Source: Xestospongia muta (taxonomy: Eukaryota; Porifera; Demospongiae; Haplosclerida; Petrosiidae). Taken from it: 64,000 bases of DNA. Of this stretch, positions 51,112 through 63,111 are shown piece by piece. The notes below the pieces were generated by a model. It was not told where the DNA came from. It saw nothing but the letters and a program-made list of their open reading frames with translations, and searched no databases. The DNA lies in contig OY848917.1 of NCBI GenBank assembly GCA_963693285.1, positions 5,900,118 through 5,964,117 of the forward strand. The letters are read 5' to 3'. Made by a program: the position numbers and the translations under genes. Every line of letters starts with the position of its first letter. Position 1 is the first letter of the stretch.

Positions 51112-53027
51112 ATTGATACCCATGTTACCAGGTACAACACCAACCTCAATTAGGCAACCTAAACAGGAAACTCCACATTGTTCCACATACTCTATAGATT
51201 ATCATGGGAAACAAACCAGCAGAACCTCACTAACTGATAATGACTTAGTGAACAAGACAAATTCCTTAAACATTTCAGAAAAACAGTTTGTACCTTCTGT
51301 TCTAACACAAAGTTTAATTCTTCCAAACCTACCTACTTTGAAGAGTACAGTACCCTCTGTTGCATCACAAAGTTTATCTGTTCCACCACCTGCTATTTCA
51401 AACATTGTCCCTTTAGCAACACCACAGAGTTTAACTCTTTCACATCCACCTATTTCAAACAATCCGATACCATCAGTTACATCACAACCTCCATACCAAG
51501 CTACTAATGTAATACCATCAAATAAATCACAGCGAGAACATGCAAGTCATCCATTTACAACTACCTCATCTATACCTCCTCCACCCTTAGCTTCAAAGCG
51601 TCCAGATTATATTGAATCTGGAAGAATAAAACATTATAGGAAATCTTTAAGTGAATCGCCACCATCTCCTAACAAAAAATCACTAGTGATGAAAAAAGTG
51701 TTAAGTCCACCAAAAGTTGACAGCAAAATCAATGACTTTCTCTATACTCCTGTCACTAAAGAATTTCATTCCCTCAAGATTAATGGAGTTTCTAAAGAAT
51801 GTAGTTCTAATCCTGAACCACAAGGATTAACTTTTCCACCTGTTTCAAACAATCTGATACCATCAGTTACATCACAACCTCCATACCAAGTTGTTAATGT
51901 ATTATCATCAAATAAATCACAGCAAGTACATACAAGTTGTCCATTGACACCTAACTTACCTATATCGTCACTACAAATCAGAAAAAATGTTGACAGTGCT
52001 CTACATCATCCTAATACTAACATTGCATCTTTACCTCCTCCGTCCTTTGGTTCAAAGATTTTGGTTTCTGATTTTAGTGAGTCTGGGAGAACAAAACATT
52101 ACAGGAAATCTTCAAGTCAATCCCTACCATCTCCTAACAAATAAACACCAGTGATGAAAGAAATGTTAAGTCCATCACAAGCTGACAGTATAATGAATGA
52201 GTTTCTCAGTACTCCTGTTACTAAAGAATCTCGTTCCACTAAGATGAATGCTGTTTCTAAAGAACGTGTTTCTAATCCTGAACCACAAAAGTGTACAAAT
52301 TCAAAAACCATTAGCCCTGGTATTAAACCATTGTTAAGAGCTTATTTTTCTGAAAATAGCTCTTCCCATGTTACTCATACTTCAACTTCATCTCCTATGA
52401 GTGTAACTTTTGCTGTTTCTAGAGAAATTTTTTCACCTACAAACAATATCTCCATTTTAGTACGAAGCAGAACCAAAAAAAATCACCTACCAGACAAAGA
52501 GTATCCCAATTACAATTTCAAACTATAAATCAACAACAATCTGTTAGTAACAATGCGTCACGATGTCATCCAAGTTCTATAGTAGAGAGAACCCATCATA
52601 TGACACTGAGATCTGCAAATAAGAAAAAAACACTCCCTTTATCTCCATATCAAAAAAGTAAGATTGTTATAATTGTATAAATGTTTAAGAAAGCTCTTTA
52701 CTATAAAAGACATACAATCAAATCTATGTACAAATTGTCCGTGTATTGTCTGACCACCTTAAAATCAAATATTATTAAGACCACTTAGTAAAGTTATTGA
52801 TTTTTTAATCCATAACTCTCTCTTTTATTGCTTGCTCAAATGTTAGGAAAATAGTTAATTGACAAGAAAAGACATTTTATAGGAAGTTACAATGATTGTT
52901 AATAATTATGTGATCATAGTTAGTGTGGCTTACAAACATCTTTAAAAGTTATTTATATTATTTTATTTTTCTATTTACAGCGAGTTCATCAATCATCATA
53001 TCGACAATATCGTACGTAAAGAACTGA
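51112..53027 (+). pseudogene. Pro/Ser-rich protein gene, 5'-truncated and broken
   Basis: A long open frame (to 52141) encodes a low-complexity Pro/Ser/Gln/Asn-rich, probably disordered protein. An in-frame TAA (52142-52144) interrupts it and the same frame resumes. A frameshift in an A-run near 52480 then moves the coding signal to another frame (SPTRQRVSQLQFQTINQQQ), which continues to a donor at 52658 and a last exon 52981-53027 ending TGA. Homology with the gene at the window end starts at 51112; its first exons are missing here. Segments such as SNNxIPSVTSQPPYQ, SGRxKHYRKS and NDFLYTPVTKE occur twice, showing internal duplication. No known domain recognised. Confidence 0.7.
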
Positions 53028-54471
53028 TAGACTTCAGTCTCCAAAGTGTTTCAGTAAGTTTACAGAAAGACATTCAGTGACTTCTTTGTCAGTTAAAAAG
53101 CAAGGTACTGTATTTGTGTCGGCTTGACTATGTGGATGTGTGTCTATGTATAGAAATTTTAACGGCATTTAAATGAGTTTATTATAGTTTAGAATGTTGT
53201 TATTGACAACTCTATAGTTATTTTTGTTAATATTAAAAATGATAAACAAGATACCAAGTCTTACAGTGGTACATTCAATACATTAAAATTAGTATGCACT
53301 CTCTTTTAATATAGAAAGTTAGGAAATGAAAATGACTTATGAGAAAAAGAGATGGCAAAATACATGTAGTTATCTTTTAACAGATAGGTAGATAAAGACA
53401 GTCAATTTTCTATTTTATCCCCTTTTTTCACATGGTAATACACACACACACTAACAAACATGTCATCTTCCTTGATATGAATTTATATTAAAGACAAACA
53501 AACAAGCAAATAGAATATTTTGAAATTTCATGAAATGTGGGGATAGCATCTCAAACAATACAGAAGGAAACCTCAGATTTATATTATTCAGTAGTAGCCA
53601 ATCTAGTCATACAATAGCACTGACCAGTTGTATTGCTAAATGGTGATATTTCTCTTATTAGATATCATAAACAATTGTATAAACAGTATTGACCTCAATT
53701 TAGTGCTACTATATAGGGATATTCATACTGTTATTCCTACTTGGTTTTATGTTAGTTGCTTTTGAGCAACTCTTAAAATTTTCAAGCCTTGTTTACTGAA
53801 ATTTTGAACCACATTTAGTTGACAAATAATTTAGTTAATTAATCTCATGAATAACTTACTTACAATTCTAATGATTAAAGTCTTTTTATATATAGAATAC
53901 CAATTCCACTTCATTCCAGTCAAGGTCAAGTGTTTAGAAATTCCATAGTTAGAATGATGGCTTGAACAATACACAATACCTAAGGTCCTGCTTTAATAAA
54001 GAACTTACAAATCTCAATGGTGCATGTTTGTCATAGAATCCACTGCAGTTGTGTAAACTACACATAGTTGAAACAACTATATAAACTGGTGGGATGTGTT
54101 AACCCTACCTCAAACATCTTACATAATAGTCTTTTAACTTCAAATAGACTCAGGTTTACATTATATATAACATCTTCCAGAACTCCCAACAAATTCTTGA
54201 TTAATTTAAAAAGCATATATATATGAAAAATTTGAATGCAGTTATTCAACTTAATAATAGATATTTCTTGGTTTTATCAGCTTATTATATATATATATAT
54301 ATATATATATGTCTGTGATTTAAGTGTTTTATGTGGCTTAAAATAACATTTAATTGCCAAGCACCTTCATTTGAGCCAACTAATCAGAATGGTGCAACAA
54401 AATCTTACCTTAGTTTATATATATATATATAATATTATATATATTTTTTTATTATTATTATTATATATATC

Positions 54472-54509
<38 letters not shown>

Positions 54510-55737
54510 GTTCAGTCATGGTTAGGAATGCAATATTGCTTTACCAGATCAGAATCACAGGTTTGCAAAAGTACATGATCAGTTACATTCATGGCAAAAA
54601 TGTTTACTCAATGTATTAGTTATGTAATAAGCATGAAGTAAGGAAAAGCAGACATATTTAAACAATGAAAAGATGTGTATAAGAAATCTAGAGCAGCATG
54701 AAGGTGAATAAGATCAAAATATAAGTTAGAAGCTAGGTATACAGAAATTACACTACAAATCCTAAAGCTTACTTTATCATAGCCTGCACAGACAAAGAGG
54801 TCACAGCCACATTTGTTATTAAATCTAGCCTATCACTGCACAAAGCAAACCCTGCATATCCACACATTCCTAGTTTATTAGATATGTTAACTCTTGGAAA
54901 AGTTGTCTACTACTTTATATAGTTTCCACTGAACTATGAGTTCTGTACTACATCTTGATTAATCTTGGGATTAGAGAGAAAGAGACCTGGGTGTTTGGGT
55001 AAGTTAGTGTTGCTAATATTCACTTTTTATTCACCAAACAAAGAATATATGAAAACGCCAAACTTTTCAATAGTCAGAGCGACTATCTTCAAATAATAAA
55101 AGTAAAAGCAAAACAGTAAAAAAGCTCCTATTTATACTATATATTGCATTCCTGCACACGTTGCGTTTATAGCTGGCATGTGTTCATGGGTGGAGCTGCT
55201 TCACATGATCATAGTGTGAGGTAAGTACTGAATAAATAAATAGAAGTTACATAATTGAATTTTAATTTGTCTATACAATGCAAAATCTAGAAATGATAAC
55301 TCTTCATTTGAAAAAATAGGTTAGTAAAGATATTTCAAAGAATCAAATGATCAACAAGTACAGTGTAACAGTTGTTGTTAGAGATGTTAGGAGACTACAG
55401 AGAGAGAGAAGAGAGCAAAAGGGTATTAATGTTAGTTCACACAGTTGTGATCTTAGATTCTTTCAAAAATTGGCAAAGTTTATAAGATTGAATTGATTGA
55501 ATTACATGCAAATTGCCATGCATAGAAACTACAACCCCTGTTTCTTCAATTCGAACGACTATACTCAACAATTAATATAGATGTTATAACATTTTAATAG
55601 AAGAAAATTTGTTTTAATCTTACCGCTTACAACAATATTCATTTGTCCAATAATTTATCGACACACCTTTTATAATAACTGCTCGTGATATTAATATTGA
55701 CCAAATACAACTAGACCCATCAGTTAGTGCCACTATC
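53028..55737. other. Intergenic with microsatellites
   Basis: (TA)n at ~54283-54310 and 54417-54450 and (GT)n at ~54475-54508; no gene recognised. TCACATGA at 55201-55208 lies about 530 bp before gene P. Confidence 0.65.
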
Positions 55738-58246
55738 ATGGGTAACCACCTTGGAGCAGCTGGATGGACCTCGGAAGACGTTGACAGAGAAATAAAAGAA
55801 GCTGTAGGGACAATTAATAGAGAAATACAACATGTGCTTCAAGAAAATGGGGAGAAATTCTTTAGAAAGTAAGCGCTATACTATGTGTGTGTGTGTGTAT
55901 TATGTATATATAATGATGAGATTCACAGCCCATACATTTTGAATGGGAGGGTCGGTTCCATATAACTCATATAGACCTCGTAGCAGTTTAAAATTTAAAA
56001 TATTGTACCTGACAGGTTAAATAACTAGTTCCTTTTTTCATAAACAGCTAAGCGGCAGGCTTATATGGACCTTGTGACAAGCTTTATTAGTTCTATCATT
56101 ACCGACAGATCTATAAGCATTTCAAGCCTCCCAACATGACAATTTAAAAGACTATTGCTCAAAGGCCACATGCTATATTATTAGCTTGACATTGTTGACC
56201 TGGGGACATATACATATAGAACTTGTACAGCCTGCAAAAATCTTGCAGGACACGGAAATGCCTTATGAACTTAAGAGGTTCTCCTTTTCACTTTATACCT
56301 ATTCCAAGAAGTTCATTATGGCTAATAAAGTCCTTAAATCTCTTCAAAACTCTGCTCTAAAGCAATACACTACACAAGGTAGTACTAGTTAGCGCTAGTT
56401 AGTAAACCTGTTTTGAAAGGTCATCACCACAACCAGTGCATATCATAACAGCTGATTTTAGTAGATTTATGTAACACATATTGACCTTTAATATATAATG
56501 TAAGTATGCATTCAAAAAGAAATGTATCTATTAAAGGGCCTATTCTAAAATTCAAGAGAACTGGAGAAAAAAAGAAGAACAGCTTAAAAGGTATGAACAA
56601 TTAACAGAAGCATCATCACTGATTTGCACGAGTGACCCAATTAGCACAATTGTCTTCACTATATACACTGTCATTTTGTAGGGAGAATGAACAGCTCAAA
56701 TCTCAAATAGATGAGTGAGTGTACTGAATATTGTTAGATTTCCAATCCATCACTTTAAATTTTCTAGATTGAATAAAGCACTAAAACATGAAAAGGAAAC
56801 ACTTCAAAAGTAAGTAAATGTATTTTTCTTTATTTATATATTATTGAAAACAGGGAAAGAGAGAACTTGAAAAAGGAGAAAGAAGAAATTTTAAAGTAAT
56901 GAAAATTGATAAAAGTTGAAATATTGATGACTTTTATATAATTATTAAGACTTAGTTCACCATCTTATCAAGCTCGAAAAATGTACGGTGATGTAACTCC
57001 CGGTGGAAAGACTCATAAAGATGTAACAGGTGATTTTATCCAGTTCTTTAAGCGTTGGTTGCACCATCTACCAAAAGAAAATGAGGATGCTGACAGCGAC
57101 AACATCCAGCAAGCACTGTCTTCATTGTTTCTGGTAGAATGATAATTCCTTTGTATAAGAATTAATTTATTGTTTTCTAGGATACTTATAACAAAACATG
57201 TGATGGAGTTATTAACATTTTGTCTAATCAATTGAGAGAGTTGCTTCAAGATCCATCTACTGATGTTCAAAAGGAAACAGAAGTTGATATCTCAGTACAA
57301 GAAAGACGTAAAGATATCTCCACAGCTTTTTCTTTACTTCTTTATCATTCCCAAAAAAATCCTGAAGAGTTTTACCAAAGTTTTCTTGAAAAGGCAAGCT
57401 TCATAGCTGTACCAATCTACCTATAATAATCATTAAAATTGCAATGTCTATATACATCTCGTTCTTTACATGTAGTGTAGTACCTTAGATTCAGTACATA
57501 TGACAGCTGGAGAAAACAAGATTTATATGCCAAAAGAAACTCGTGAAGATTTGTCACGAATTACCTTAAGTATGGTTACACAGGTCCCACCTATGATATG
57601 CAGTGAGCCTATAAAGTTTAATGAAAAATTCCATGATATTAAAGAGTCCAAATGGCAAGACAATATCAGTGATTATGAACTAGTTTATTATCGACCAGTT
57701 CTTTTTTATGGTATACATGGTGCTGTGGCTGCTCAAGGTCAAGTTGGAAATCGTGCATGTCCTATAGAGACAATGACTAATTTTCAATCAACTGCAGTTG
57801 AGTCTGAGTTTGAAGATGAGCACGATAAACGTTTAACCAATGAAATAAACTTGTCAAAACATGCTAATAGAGTAGCTGCTATAACAGAGCTAGAAAATGT
57901 TGAAAATACATTACAAGGAAGAATTGAAGTTTGCCTCCAGGAAAATGAAGAGTCTCGCGAAGATGAGAGGGAAAAGGAAGTTAGCAATAATTCAAGTAAT
58001 GAGAAGTCACAGAATATCTGTCAAATTAATGAAAATGATAGAGACCGATTACCAGAACATGATAAGACAAGTGAAGGCTCATTGAATAACATCAACAAAA
58101 ACGGTCAGTTGGATGAAGGCAAAGACAATACTCAATCATTAAAACTAGAAAAAATACCAGATGTCAGTGATGATGACAAAGTAAAGAATAAAATATCAGA
58201 AAGCATTGTAAATGAATTACATGAAGAAACTGATGTTGATGATTGA
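55738..58246 (+). CDS. Gene P: coiled-coil / MIEAP-like protein with acidic tail
   Basis: Exons 55738-55868, 56537-56590, 56682-56714, 56768-56809, 56854-56895, 56950-57133, 57181-57393, 57476-58246 give about 489 aa. It parallels gene F exon for exon (start exon 131 bp in both, then 54, 33, 42 and 42 bp) but lacks one 42-bp coil exon. It starts MGNHLGAAG. QARKMYGDVTPGGKTHKDV starts near residue 105, SMVTQVPPM near 250 and YYRPVLFYG...VAAQGQVGN near 305, completing the MIEAP-like domain. The last ~160 residues are an acidic disordered tail without the repeats of F. The intron after 57393 has a GC donor (GCAAGC). HSPA12 gene R follows 2 kb downstream on the same strand. Confidence 0.87.
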
Positions 58247-60137
58247 GAAGCTAGTCGTGTTAACAAAGGCACAGAGAATGACGAAGAAAAAGCAGAAGCA
58301 ATGCATGGCAACAATTTTATATAATGTGTTGTTTTTATTATGCTTTATAAAAATAACTATAATTTTAACTTTGTGATAGTAATTTTTTTCAAATACAATT
58401 TAGAGATTTAGTATATTAGCAAGTTATAAGGTTTTTCATTTTCTATTATTGACTTTGAAATTGAAAATAAAAATGATAGACTATTTTTCAGGTAGAAAGG
58501 TGTCCTTTCAAAACTAACACCAAATTGTTACAATACATTGCTTCTGCTTTAGTCATCCTAATTCTTCATTCACGTTTTCTTGCCTTAACAGGTTTGCTAC
58601 TGGTGGTCCAATGCAACTTTATGCTATCTTATTTGTGTTGTAGTAGTAGAGGTTCCAAGAGGAGAAAGGCTAGACGACACAGTTATCTCAAGGTTTCAGT
58701 GGGACTCATGTTCTAATATGTTCTGTTTGTTGATTGTATAATATTAGTTTTAGGAACATTTTTTACTTTAGATAAATCAAATGTATTGACATATACTTAT
58801 TACAAGACAAATTCCTCAGTTTGCCTGATTCAATAATACATTCAGGTCTTGTTGAAGACCAGTGAAATCAGTGATGTGATCTGCTTTAGGCACTTTCTGT
58901 GATCACCTAAGAGCAATAGGGTGGAAGGAGTAAGCGATGCTGAGAGGGAGATAGCTGAAAAATATAAGGAAGAACACTGGACCAACAATATATCTCTGGG
59001 GTACTTCAGAAAAAATAGATGTAGTTGACATGTCTTTCCAGAGATGGAAACACAGTGTGCATTCAACAAAAGTAATCTTGAAACCACTTCCACAGGCTAT
59101 CAGTGTTACTTATTGTGACATCTGGATAATAGAAGAGTCATATTATTGTATCGATGTAATTGACCATTACTTTAACAAACTTAATAGTGAAAGCAATGAC
59201 ATAACAATAATGCCAGATAATTAAAAACTAAATTTAATCTATACTGAGTAGTTTCTATAACAACTATTACCAGGTCAAATCTTACTGTGTACAATTTAAT
59301 TGACAGCAATTATAATAACAACTATTAATAACAATTCCTAGAAAGTTGTAGCAATTGCTCATTCATTTTTTCTGGGAAATAAAAATTTTACCCATTAAAT
59401 CTCCTGATACAGTCTTGTTGGAATTATGTATACTCTTTCAAAATGTATGACATAACCACGCCTTTTAATACTGTTCTTTTAGATATGCTGTATAAAAGAG
59501 AACCAATTGTCATTATTTCATTTGATAATAGGAAAGCAGACTGGCAACATAATAGCATGCTGAAGCTCATGTGATCCTAATATATTAATATTGGTTAATG
59601 GTTAATAGAGTTATTTATACAATTTAATTTAAACTGATTTATGAAAGCATGTCAAGTTTTATGAGAGGAGTTCAGCATTATTACACTTTAAAATCAATGA
59701 TTTGGGAACGTTTAAGTGTTGTGTACATGTAGATTTGATTACTAAAACATGTACCATCTAGTTTGTTAAGTAAAGCAAGGTGAGGGTGCAGTTGGGTCAG
59801 TGTGGTGGTGCTTGGTTCTATTTGTAAATATTGTGATACCATGTGTGTTTCTTTGATTCCATCAAGCCTCTCTCTAATGTTTCCCTTTTCATCATCATTG
59901 GCACATCTAGCCTAAATGTATATTGAATATATACAGTAATAGGCACACAAGAAGGAAGTGAATAACTTACCTCAAAACATTTTTCTCTTATGTCCTACTT
60001 TTTTCTATCTAGAAGATTCCAATCACAATGAACGCCTCTCGTAACACATGACATGCTTTCTCTGAGCAGTTTGTTAAATTGTGTAAGTTAGGTTTAATTA
60101 TTTCTAACTATTAACTATAACAATTATTAATGTTAGC
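58247..60137. other. Spacer between P and R
   Basis: Same content as 46330-48215. TTCCTAGAA near 59335 and TTCTGGGAA near 59369 are retained from the duplication. Confidence 0.5.
59755..59911 (-). other. Candidate minus-strand exon, copy 2
   Basis: Same 157-bp open exon as 47833-47989 with intact acceptor and donor. It reads NIRERLDGIKETHMVSQYLQ and differs by a few residues (A to T, G to S, E to K). Divergent from gene R. Confidence 0.3.
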
Positions 60138-60147
60138 ATCATGTGAC
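60138..60147. promoter_or_regulatory. ATCATGTGAC E-box before gene R
   Basis: Same position relative to the ATG as the site before gene O, with one base changed outside the TCATGTGA core. Confidence 0.45.
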
Positions 60148-60214
60148 TCCACATTCGTTGTGTGGTGAATTGAAGGGGATTTATTTATTTAATTTACTGT
60201 GACACATTTTCGTA

Positions 60215-62286
60215 ATGGCCAGTGGAGGATTTATTGACGTAGAGCAGTTACACGTAGTCAATCTAGTGGGAGTCTGTGTTAAACCAAAGGAGCCTGTATC
60301 AAGAGCTAGTAAAGTAACTCGTTCCGTCTCGGGATATAGAACAACCAACAACAACATAGCAGCAATTGACTTTGGGACTACTTCTGTGACATTGTCTTAC
60401 ACTACTCTTGGTGACAAAGAAATTAGTACTCTGACATTAGACGAGGCGAATAAAGATACACGAGTTCCAAACTCAATTTTACTCCGTAAAAACGACAAAA
60501 TCTTTTCAATAGCTTCGTTTGGTAACAATGCTAGAGATATCTACACAAAGATGCGTACCACTGACAAAGAAAAGCACGTATACTTTGAAAGGATCAAGAT
60601 GCTTATGAAAAAAGAACAGGTATAATAAATATAACATACATTATATGCATTTTATTTATACATGTTATATATAGACAATTGATCGTCAAAGTGTAGTTGA
60701 GTCATTGACTGGAGAAAAATTTTACCTTTTAGAAGTAGTTGCTTTTATCTTAAAGTATTTACGAGATTGTTTAATTGACCACTTTGCTCGAACTGCTAAA
60801 CCACTCAAGACTTCAGACTTTGACTGGGTCATCACTGTACCTGCCATATGGGATGCACGAGGAAAGAGAATGATGAGGGAAGCTGCTTATATGGTAAGAC
60901 CTCTTATTTTTAATTTGTCTAATTAAATTTTTATTGTGTAATTACATATAGGCTGGACTATTAACAGAGTCTTTAGGAATAACTCAACTAACACAAGTGG
61001 GTTATGAGCTACCTTGTCCAGTAGAAGTTAATCCTGATAAATTATCACTTGCCCTTGAGCCTGAGGTAGCAGCTATTTATAGTCAGCAGGTAACAGCAAA
61101 AGAAGTGGTGGAAGCAGGAACGTCATCATTTCTGAAGCCAAACGGGAATTATATGGTTGTTGACATTGGAGGAGGAACAGTTGATATAACTGCTCAAGGT
61201 GTGGTAGATGGTGGTATTGAAATTCTTACTATTCCTGTGGGAAATGATTGGGGTGGTACACAAGTGAATGAACAATTTTCTACTTTTTTGGCAAAACTTG
61301 TACAAGATCCAAATTTTTCTTCTTTTCTCTCTTCTGATAATCAAATACAACACAGAGCTATTATAAACAAGCTTCTTTACCATGAGTTTGAATTACAGAA
61401 ATATCAATTTGGCAACAGAACCCTGCATGATGACGAAATGATTATAGATATTCCCAACGATATCATTAAGTTTTATGGTGCAACAAAATTGAGAGAGAGA
61501 GCAGAGTCTGTCCCTGGTGTTGAATTTGACAATGACAGTCTTTACATTAAGAAAGAAGTCATTGAGGAAACATTTTTTGGTCCACCAGTAAACGGAATTG
61601 TTAGCTTCATGATGACTATCCTGGACAATTATGACCATCATATTGACACAATGTATCTCGTAGGTGGATTTGGAGGTTGTAAATATCTTTATAAAACATT
61701 GAGAAGGGAAATTCATAAAAAATTTAGTAGAACTATCTGTAGTATTATTGTACCAACATCACCTAAACTAGCTGTTGCTGTAGGAGCTGTGATGTGGAGA
61801 AAAAATCCAGATCTAATCAAAGCCCGAAAAGTTGATGCTACCTATGGCATTGATATTGTAACTCCATTTAATGATGACAAACATGATCGCCACTATCGTT
61901 TCTACAATGAGGAGCAGCAATGCTATAAATGTGAAAATATTTTTAAAGTTTTTGTACAAAATGGTGAAAGAGTACAATTTGATGAGGTTTTCACAACAGC
62001 TTTAACACCAGGTTACCAGGCTAAAACCAAAGCGAAAATAGATATCTGGTCTACGCCACTTCTAGGTGTTGAATATATAAAAGATAAAGATGGAAAAATG
62101 AACGTTACAAAAATTGGTGAACTTGTTATGGATATTCCAAATCCAGACAACCTTCCTCAAGAAAAACGAGTTATTGATGTTACTATGGACTTCAGTGGTA
62201 CTGAGATACAAGCCAAAGCCAAGTATTGTGTTAATGGGAATGAAGTGAAAACTGTTTGCGACTTTTTGTCTGCTCAAATAAAATGA
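60215..62286 (+). CDS. HSPA12: Gene R: HSPA12-like HSP70-family ATPase
   Basis: Exons 60215-60619, 60675-60893 and 60952-62286 encode 652 aa, co-linear with gene O. Start MASGGFIDVEQLHVV. ATPase motifs are as in O, with TMYLVGGFGGCKYLY. The last codon of exon 2 is ATG rather than CTG (AAYM for AAYL). The region after ~residue 510 reads DIVTPFNDDKH and ALTPGYQAKTKAKIDIWSTP, closer to gene E in places than O is, so gene conversion or relaxed change in O is possible. It ends CDFLSAQIK. It follows gene P on the same strand. Confidence 0.94.
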
Positions 62287-62728
62287 TTGCTTGTTTATTT
62301 TTATACTTGCACATTAATATCTTGTTTCCTTACCTTTTTGTTAGAGCTCTTTTATTCAAAAGCTGGATGTTTAACCACCAATGTAATTTGTATAATATCA
62401 ATTTTGCTGAGACCATTGTTTATTCTGAACTCCTAACAATAAATAACTGTGTTTGAATTACTGGTTCAATCAATTAACAATGAATGAATATATCTTTTAA
62501 AAATTTTAGCTTTTTCAAAAAACTACAATTGTATCACTGCGAAATCTACCACTTGTACATACACCTGAAAAATTGTGTACATTCTTAGCTCTGTACCTCT
62601 ATATTAAAAACTTTCATTATTTCTAGTCCCTATAGTGTTGTTTACATATTGTTAATGCTTATTAGACAGATGCATAAAAAGTTAACATGCAAACTAATGT
62701 AAAATTAGATTGAATTATTAGTATACCT

Positions 62729-63111
62729 GCTAATTCATAGTATTCAAAAATTTCCAAGAATTCTTTACATTCAATGTAGCATGCAATTAACTTATTATGA
62801 ATGTATGATTAAACCAGGCTAAAATATCCTTTCTAGGAATTAATATATGTGAAATGAATATCTTTACACATATGCGATGAATGTCTTCATGTTACTCATT
62901 TCTTCTTAAGATCTAGTGGTCATATCAACAAATCAAATGCCATGAATATTTAGGCTAATTAATATAAAATTCTAAGTCATTATGTTATATTAAATTAGTG
63001 CCAAGATAACATCCAGAAAAGACTATCTTGACTGTACTCCTCTATGTGCTTCGTGAACAGACAATTCAGAATGTTTAACATTATTGTTATCTGCAATATT
63101 CCTATAGTTAT
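62729..63111. other. Intergenic, nothing recognised
   Basis: AT-rich sequence with TTCNNNGAA palindromes at 62752 and 62831; no counterpart in the first duplication copy. Confidence 0.6.

Larger units (their letters stand above)
57048..62728. repeat. Three-gene tandem duplication, copy 2
   Basis: Partner of 45130-50885. In this copy both the P gene and the HSPA12 gene are intact. Confidence 0.93.

Noticed and set aside
46920..59093. Minus-strand frames at 46920-47165 and 58842-59093 conserved between duplicates
   Set aside because: Conservation is explained by the recent duplication; no domain, and the + strand is equally uninformative.
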